Below, piece after piece: positions 60,671 through 64,000 of a stretch of DNA of 64,000 nucleotides (positions are counted from its first letter, which is position 1; every line of letters begins with the position of its first letter). The translations under genes and the position numbers were made by a program. This DNA is from Leptonema sp964619535 (GTDB taxonomy: Bacteria; Spirochaetota; Leptospiria; Leptospirales; Leptonemataceae). The stretch covers positions 1 through 64,000 of the forward strand of contig CAZUEX010000014.1 in the NCBI GenBank assembly GCA_964619535.1. Direction: 5' to 3'. A model generated the notes under the pieces. The model searched no databases, was not told the DNA's origin, and saw only the letters and a program-made list of their open reading frames with translations.

Positions 60671-61576
60671 GGCCAGCTCTGCAAGCAGGACGGCCTCTTC
60701 TCTGCTTCTGGCCACCGCAAGGTGGCCGCTTCTATGACAGAAAACGGCGCCCCGTATGCCCGAGACTCGCTCCAGGTCATCGTCAATGCGGCCGCGCCAG
60801 GCAGCCGGGAAAAGGCCGTCTTTTACCCATCTGGCATTCCAGCGCCCTTCGGGATTGGGATGTACAAGGATGCGCACGGGAGTGGTTTCCAGGTACCTTC
60901 GCGCCGATGGATAGAAGGCATCGACGGCCAGCACCGCCTCTCCGCAACGTTCGCCAAGCTTCTTCAGCTGGCGGCCGCGATGGCTTGCATCGAGGTATTG
61001 CAGCAGGCCGATGCGCAGAATACCGGCGCATTCCATGGCCATCTGTTCAAAGTCGCCAATCAGGCCAGGACGGGCCAGGCCGATGTAATCACTGAAAGAG
61101 AAGCCTCGAATCTCTGTTTCCGGTTCGTAGAAGCTGCATCCTGTATTGTCTGAAAGGTCAACAGGAAGAAGAATGGACTGATCGATATCGCGAAAGGCAT
61201 CTTCGATGACATTGCTGTCTGCATCCGGCCTGAGCTGACGCAGAAGGTCGCGGCCATGATGCTTGAAGAACAGTCCTGCTGCAGAGTAGGGATGGCCATC
61301 CGGTCGTACAGGAGATCCGGTTTGATGGTGGTCGTAGATGCCCCTTTCGGGATCGTAGATGCCTCCGACGTCGGCTACGACAAAGCTGCCGTTTTTGTAG
61401 AAGCCTTTCCTGTCGCCGGAGCGAATATCGATGCCATCCTCTCTGATCTGGAAATCCCTCGTGCGGCAGAGGTCGATAGAAGGCCACAGAAGTCTTGCCA
61501 GGCTGAAGGCCAGAAGATCATCGGCATGACCGGCTCCAGAATGGGTGATGAATAGTTCGGGTGTCTTTTGTGGCAT
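60656..61576 (-). CDS. MYG1-family (UPF0160) DHH-like hydrolase
   Basis: A 306-residue protein with LFITHSGAGHADDLLAFSLARLL, VVADVGGIYDPERGIYDHHQTG, and DIDQSILLPVDLSDN, the metal-binding Asp/His sites of the MYG1 family; eukaryotic members are 3'-5' RNA exonucleases. The C-terminal part matches the family less clearly (AVDAFYPSARRYLETTPVRILVHPNPEGRW). The ATG at 61576 was chosen. Function in bacteria unknown. Confidence 0.85.
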   Translation of the reverse strand: MPQKTPELFITHSGAGHADDLLAFSLARLLWPSIDLCRTRDFQIREDGIDIRSGDRKGFYKNGSFVVADVGGIYDPERGIYDHHQTGSPVRPDGHPYSAAGLFFKHHGRDLLRQLRPDADSNVIEDAFRDIDQSILLPVDLSDNTGCSFYEPETEIRGFSFSDYIGLARPGLIGDFEQMAMECAGILRIGLLQYLDASHRGRQLKKLGERCGEAVLAVDAFYPSARRYLETTPVRILVHPNPEGRWNARWVKDGLFPAAWRGRIDDDLERVSGIRGAVFCHRSGHLAVARSREEAVLLAELALRSH

Positions 61577-61685
61577 GGGGGTTTCTCTCATGGTTTCTGT
61601 CCAGGCCTGCGATGAAAAGGAGACGCCTGTGGCTCTTTAAAATAGCGAATATGGCGCGGATCAGCCATCAAGTAGGAGTTGCAGT

Positions 61686-61763
61686 ATGACCTGCCCTTGC
61701 AATCCTTTTTCTACGTCGGTGATGGGCGCGCACCGGCTGCCTTCCTTTAGAATTCACGCTTGA
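61686..61763 (+). CDS. Possible 25-residue small ORF with CPC motif
   Basis: MTCPCNPFSTSVMGAHRLPS continues to RIHA and a TGA stop. A Shine-Dalgarno AGGAG lies 8 bases before the ATG. It sits in the 251-bp gap between MYG1 and the metallophosphoesterase. It could be a leader peptide or chance; no homology can be claimed. Confidence 0.25.
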   Translation: MTCPCNPFSTSVMGAHRLPSFRIHA

Positions 61764-61827
61764 CGCTGAAGCGAAAGCCTGCAGGTTCTAAGAGAATTCA
61801 GGGCGTTCCACTGCGGAGATCACCATC

Positions 61828-62667
61828 TTGAAGCCGGATAAACGATATGAACAGGATGCGGATGGTAATGGCAGGGGACGGACGCTCCTTGTCGGCGACA
61901 TCCATTCAGATTTCGAAAGCTTTGAAGTGATGGTCCGCTTTATGCTGCATCATGTGGCAGGGATTGGCCGGGTGGTGCAGGTGGGGGATTTTGGTTTCTG
62001 GCCGTCGCAGCCTTACTGGCTGTGGTATCCCAAATCCACGCTTTCCGTTCCGGTGTATTTTATCGACGGCAATCATGAAGATCACATTGCTCTGCAGGCG
62101 GCTGCAACCGATACGCCGTCCAGGGTAAGCGAGCAGTACGATGCCTTTTATATTCCGCGAGGATATGCAGGCGATGGCTTTGTATACTGTGGCGGAGCGA
62201 CATCCTACGATCGCCGTTATCGAACGGAAGGCCTGGACTGGTTCCCCGAAGAGAACATCACCGATGCCCAGATTCAGCGCGGCATGCGGAATGTCCGGGA
62301 TCATATGCAGAATAGCAGCTTCCGGATCATGGTGGCCCATGAAACGATTCGCGAGGCCTTTCGACTGATCCGGCGGCCTGGCTGGGGCTTTGCCGACCAG
62401 AACCGGGAACGCCTGGAAGAGCTATTCCATGCTGTGCGGCCGCAGCTTTACATACACGGGCACTATCATTTCTACAGCGATTACGAATATATGGGATGCC
62501 GCTTTATCTGCCTTCAGAACCTGGATTACTTCAGGCATGAACTGATGCAGGCAGAGAAGCAGATGAACGAAGAAGGGGATGCAGCCGGTGCTACGGAAGC
62601 CTTCCTCTCCGTAGCACGTCGATGCTGCGCTGTGGTGGACACAGGCGAAGGCCTGGTCAACTTTTAG
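61828..62667 (+). CDS. Calcineurin-like metallophosphoesterase
   Basis: A 279-residue protein with all five metal motifs: LVGDIHSDFES, VVQVGDFGFW, FIDGNHEDH, MVAHETIREAF and YIHGHYHFYS. Starts at TTG 61828, the only start that fits this frame, just upstream of the first motif. Substrate unknown, likely a nucleotide or phosphoprotein. Next gene is convergent three bases away. Confidence 0.88.
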   Translation: MKPDKRYEQDADGNGRGRTLLVGDIHSDFESFEVMVRFMLHHVAGIGRVVQVGDFGFWPSQPYWLWYPKSTLSVPVYFIDGNHEDHIALQAAATDTPSRVSEQYDAFYIPRGYAGDGFVYCGGATSYDRRYRTEGLDWFPEENITDAQIQRGMRNVRDHMQNSSFRIMVAHETIREAFRLIRRPGWGFADQNRERLEELFHAVRPQLYIHGHYHFYSDYEYMGCRFICLQNLDYFRHELMQAEKQMNEEGDAAGATEAFLSVARRCCAVVDTGEGLVNF

Positions 62668-62670
62668 CCT

Positions 62671-63057
62671 TTATCGGATGCTTTGAATGTGGGCTTTGCA
62701 TGCCTCTGTCAGGCTGTCTTCGTTGGCCTTCAGGCATTGATAGATCCGTCCCTGGCCGCGCTTCACGTCGGCACAGTGCTTCTGGATATCCTGCCTGCAT
62801 ACCTTCATCCCCCTGCGCATACGGGAGCGGGTTCGATCGAGCTGTGCCCTGCATCCTGCTTCCAGGGAATCCCTGTTCTCTTCCAGGCATTGAAAGACCT
62901 TTCCCTGCCCATGCTCGATGCCGGCACAGAACTTCTGGATGTCTGCAGCGCAGGCATTCTTTACCCCCTGGGGACCGGCCGGATTCTGGGCAAAGATCCA
63001 TGAGGTGGCAAGGATCAATGTAAGCGGCAAAACAAAACGCCATGCTATCGGTTTCAT
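62671..63057 (-). CDS. Exported Cys-rich GLG1-repeat protein
   Basis: A 128-residue protein with signal peptide MKPIAWRFVLPLTLILATSWIFAQ and two copies of the Cys-rich GLG1 repeat: ACAADIQKFCAGIEHGQGKVFQCLEENRDSLEAGC and VCRQDIQKHCADVKRGQGRIYQCLKANEDSLTEAC. Each has four cysteines at the same spacing. The repeat is common in Golgi apparatus protein 1 and in bacterial exported proteins; the function is unknown. The ATG at 63057 was chosen because it gives the signal peptide. Confidence 0.85.
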   Translation of the reverse strand: MKPIAWRFVLPLTLILATSWIFAQNPAGPQGVKNACAADIQKFCAGIEHGQGKVFQCLEENRDSLEAGCRAQLDRTRSRMRRGMKVCRQDIQKHCADVKRGQGRIYQCLKANEDSLTEACKAHIQSIR

Positions 63058-63168
63058 CGTAAACTCCTTATGTCTGCGATGACGGCATGGCCGACAGGAG
63101 CTGTCTACCTTTTTTATGGGTTTCGCGGGCCCTGTTTCCCCGTGACGGAAGCAGGGGGGCATTATGCC

Positions 63169-63939
63169 TTACCGGGCCTTTGGTCGGAAGGTACGGCGCA
63201 GCTCTTCTACCGACTTGCCTGTTCTTTGCAGCTCCAGCTCGAACTGTTTTCTGCGCGGGATGTAGTCCGGATGAAGAGGGATTTCAAGACGGGCAGCCGT
63301 TTCTGAGTAGCCGGGCTTTTCAAAGACCGTGAAGGCATGGCGATCAATGCCGCTCTGGTCGAGCAGGATTCCTACCATTGTAATACCCAGTCCGGCGCCC
63401 TCTGTATCATCGCCATGAGCCATATAGAAATCGAGAAGGGATGTAAAGGACCGGGCTCGCTTGAATTTTTCGCGGATACGTTCTTCTTCGCGCGGCAGCA
63501 ACGGGAAGTTGTTTTTCACCTTGATGTTCAGCACCCGGTCGTTATAATAGAAGGTAACGGTGACCTTATAATCCCGCTCCTTGAAATCCTGCCTGTGGTT
63601 CAGGATCATCGACTCTGTGAGCTTTTCTTTAAACTGGCTCATCCCGCTGTCGTACTCGTCCGGATTCATGGCGTCCAGGCCCTGTTCGGCAAAGAAGATC
63701 CTCTTCATGTTTGCCTTGGTGGCATTGATGACCAGCTCCTTTGCAGCGGGATAAACCATGTCCAGCAGTTCTGATCGACCAAACCGTTGCAGGATGGTAG
63801 CGGCAATATGATGGAGCAGGAACTCGCCGTAATCGGTCAGGATCCAGGTGACGAGGCTGATCGTGCGGCCCTGGTTGACCGCCCGGTCGATGGTTTCCAT
63901 CGCTTTTTTTACGCGGGGCGATGATTCATCAAATTTCAT
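63169..63939 (-). CDS. Stand-alone GHKL (histidine-kinase-like) ATPase
   Basis: A 256-residue protein with N-box VYPAAKELVINATKANMKR near residue 70 and G-box DDTEGAGLGITMVGILLDQSGI near residue 180. There is no receiver, HisKA or sensor domain, so it is not a complete kinase; it may be an anti-sigma-factor-type or adaptor ATPase. Basic C-terminal residues (RRKQFELELQRTGKSVEELRRTFRPKAR) end the protein. No partner gene is nearby in the window. Confidence 0.82.
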   Translation of the reverse strand: MKFDESSPRVKKAMETIDRAVNQGRTISLVTWILTDYGEFLLHHIAATILQRFGRSELLDMVYPAAKELVINATKANMKRIFFAEQGLDAMNPDEYDSGMSQFKEKLTESMILNHRQDFKERDYKVTVTFYYNDRVLNIKVKNNFPLLPREEERIREKFKRARSFTSLLDFYMAHGDDTEGAGLGITMVGILLDQSGIDRHAFTVFEKPGYSETAARLEIPLHPDYIPRRKQFELELQRTGKSVEELRRTFRPKAR

Positions 63940-64000
63940 TCTTGCGGCAGTTTCAGGAGGCCCCCTGGGCGGACCAGTAGAAAACCCCGATCGGGCCAGG

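Overview
The window looks like chromosomal DNA from a spirochaete of the order Leptospirales, most likely a Leptonema- or Turneriella-like organism rather than Leptospira itself. The reasons are a base composition that looks to be in the mid-fifties percent GC (estimated by eye; Leptospira is much lower), two DUF1574-type SGNH-fold proteins (a family I associate with Leptospira), a futalosine-type menaquinone gene (mqnD), many lipoproteins and outer-membrane barrels, a TonB-dependent receptor, and frequent GTG and TTG starts with 4-base overlaps. The species assignment is inference.

Layout. 0-10.9 kb: iron storage (bfd, bfr), an aminotransferase, bpt, serC, an alpha/beta hydrolase with a lost nucleophile, radC, then three small lipoproteins and a TonB-dependent receptor in one apparent operon. 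10.9-21.4 kb: an envelope-modification neighbourhood, with a DUF1574 protein and a GT87-type glycosyltransferase on the minus strand, queA and an M3 peptidase in between, then SGNH protein, MBOAT acyltransferase and a second DUF1574 protein on the plus strand. 21.4-34.1 kb: pyk, a large unknown protein, menG with an NAD-kinase-like partner, a zinc phospholipase C-like protein, a HEAT protein, a HAMP-only membrane protein, and a PEGA-like lipoprotein overlapping a 1169-residue TPR lipoprotein. 34.1-45.6 kb: tRNA-Pro(CGG), an MBL hydrolase, mqnD, two cation antiporters, a translationally coupled pair of active and inactive HtrA-like proteins, and thrS without its TGS domain.

45.6-55.5 kb is the accessory-looking part. 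It starts with 716 bp of non-coding DNA that contains a 30-bp-arm inverted repeat. Minus-strand genes follow: a protein with a histone-like basic tail, a doubtful exported protein, an unknown protein and a degenerate sigma54-activator-like regulator. Divergent from these lie parA and parB, then a winged-helix replication-initiator-like gene overlapping a phage tail-fibre/discoidin protein. Two 18-20 bp palindromes 36 bp apart precede parA. The rep-like gene's leader holds a consensus sigma70 promoter pointing backwards, ending about 55 nt later at an intrinsic terminator, and a hairpin that can cover the rep ribosome binding site. Together this resembles a plasmid or phage-plasmid replication and partition module sitting in a chromosome, with a candidate countertranscribed RNA. 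I consider this the most interesting content of the window.

55.5-64 kb returns to chromosomal genes: metF, a GAF-GAF-PP2C phosphatase, a carboxysomal-type carbonic anhydrase homologue, a DTW-domain enzyme, a membrane protein, a MYG1-family protein, a metallophosphoesterase, a Cys-rich repeat protein and a stand-alone GHKL ATPase.

Functional links: menG and mqnD belong to menaquinone synthesis by the futalosine route; bfd and bfr form the iron storage and release pair; the SGNH, MBOAT and DUF1574 genes look like an O-acylation system for a surface glycan. No rRNA, CRISPR array or complete insertion sequence was seen.
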